Source: a bacterium (GTDB taxonomy: Bacteria; Actinomycetota; Acidimicrobiia; Acidimicrobiales; Ilumatobacteraceae). From it: DNA of 6,595 nucleotides. The position numbers and the translations under genes are program-made. The stretch covers positions 1 through 6,595 of the forward strand of contig JAPOIQ010000063.1 of the NCBI GenBank assembly GCA_029978815.1. Reading direction: 5' to 3'. The notes under the pieces were generated by a model. The model worked only from the letters and a program-made list of their open reading frames with translations. It was not told the origin of the DNA and did no database searches. Each line of letters opens with the position of its first letter. Position 1 is the first letter of the stretch. Positions 6,031 through 6,595 of this stretch are shown piece after piece.

Positions 6031-6595
6031 GTGATCGCCTCTGTGATGTCGGCCACACTCTTGGGAGCGCGTGGATATTCAGTCCAGGTTGAAGTGCACG
6101 TCGGCCGTGGGTTACCAGGGTTTTCAATGCTCGGGCTGCCTGACGAGGCCTGTCGGGAAGCGCGAGACCGTGTTCGGGCGGCGGTGTTGAGCTCTGGTTT
6201 GAGTTGGCCAGACCAGAAAATCACCGTCAACCTCGCACCACCCCATCATCGAAAGACGGGTTCGGGGCTCGATCTGCCGATCGCTCTTGGTGTGTTGGCT
6301 GCGACACAACAGGTTCCTATCGAGGCCTTGCATTCGACATGTGTCATCGGCGAACTCGGGCTCGATGGCTCAATCCGGGCAATTCCAGGAGTCGCCCCGA
6401 TGGTTGGGGTTCATCCAGACGCAGACTGGGTGGTGCCGATTGAGGGAATTCACGAAGCGCGACTTGTCACAAGTGGGAAGGTGCGTTCGACCCCATCACT
6501 GAGAGAAGTCGTGAACGCTCTTGCGGGCGTCGGAAACTGGACAACCGCCTCGAAGAACGTCCCACATGAACCCATCGTTGAAGACGGCCCAGACC
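6031..6595 (+). CDS. comM: ComM/YifB-family Mg-chelatase-like AAA+ ATPase, N-terminal part (runs off right edge)
   Basis: The first 188 residues of a YifB/ComM protein; the remainder, including the AAA+ Walker motifs, lies beyond the window. The start MIASVMSATLLGARGYSVQVEVHVGRGLPGF... aligns with the family's usual N-terminus, which runs from a SATL motif to RGLPGF. It is followed by MLGLPDEACREARDRVRAAV at 33-52, the segment ITVNLAP...DLPIALGVLAA at 64-91 and GELGLDGSIRAIPGV at 108-121, all part of the N-terminal Lon-S16-like ChlI domain. In naturally competent bacteria ComM is a cytosolic hexameric branch-migration helicase acting on recombination intermediates. Elsewhere its role is less clear. 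Family neighbours are often yraN upstream and dprA downstream. No yraN is seen here, and dprA would be outside the window. GTG 6031 is chosen over ATG 6010 because of the GGAAGGA ribosome site and the alignment to family N-termini. Confidence 0.93.
   Translation, partial: MIASVMSATLLGARGYSVQVEVHVGRGLPGFSMLGLPDEACREARDRVRAAVLSSGLSWPDQKITVNLAPPHHRKTGSGLDLPIALGVLAATQQVPIEALHSTCVIGELGLDGSIRAIPGVAPMVGVHPDADWVVPIEGIHEARLVTSGKVRSTPSLREVVNALAGVGNWTTASKNVPHEPIVEDGPD

Overview
The window looks like chromosomal DNA of a mid-GC actinobacterium, most likely from or near the class Acidimicrobiia. This is inference. The clues are an F420/FMN-type luciferase-like oxidoreductase, lipoproteins (one with a long Ser/Thr/Glu linker), several GTG starts, and genes whose upstream DNA looks like a -10 box placed 6-7 nt before the start codon with no Shine-Dalgarno, as in leaderless actinobacterial transcripts. 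I see no IS element, phage gene, CRISPR array, tRNA or rRNA. No gap between genes exceeds about 100 bp.

Layout. Left block, minus strand: a luciferase-like monooxygenase (981-2003) followed 69 bp downstream by a cell-surface lipoprotein (911 to beyond position 1, C-terminus outside the window). Middle block, plus strand, divergent from the monooxygenase: two fold-type II PLP enzymes only 9 nt apart. The first is a large CysK/CBS-like protein (about 2096-3616) and the second a threonine-synthase-like protein (3626-4846). A complete clpP protease gene (4879-5481) follows 32 nt later. Right block: a small lipoprotein on the minus strand (5485-5940) converges on clpP with only 3 nt between the stop codons. 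After a 90-bp divergent promoter region, the first 188 codons of a ComM/YifB-family Mg-chelatase-like ATPase run off the right edge.

How the genes may work together. The two adjacent PLP enzymes probably share a transcript and act on related amino acids. The divergent monooxygenase shares a short intergenic region with them that holds an inverted repeat and direct repeats, so co-regulation is possible but unproven. ClpP is separated here from any clpX, tig or second clpP. It may be read from its own leaderless promoter inside the 32-nt gap, from the PLP operon, or both. The comM/lipoprotein intergenic region carries a perfect 12-bp palindrome at its exact centre, a good operator candidate.

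Nothing here is clearly a new defence or mobile system. The least explained content is the paired PLP-enzyme module with its degenerate zinc ribbon and altered active-site motifs, plus the two lipoproteins of unknown function.
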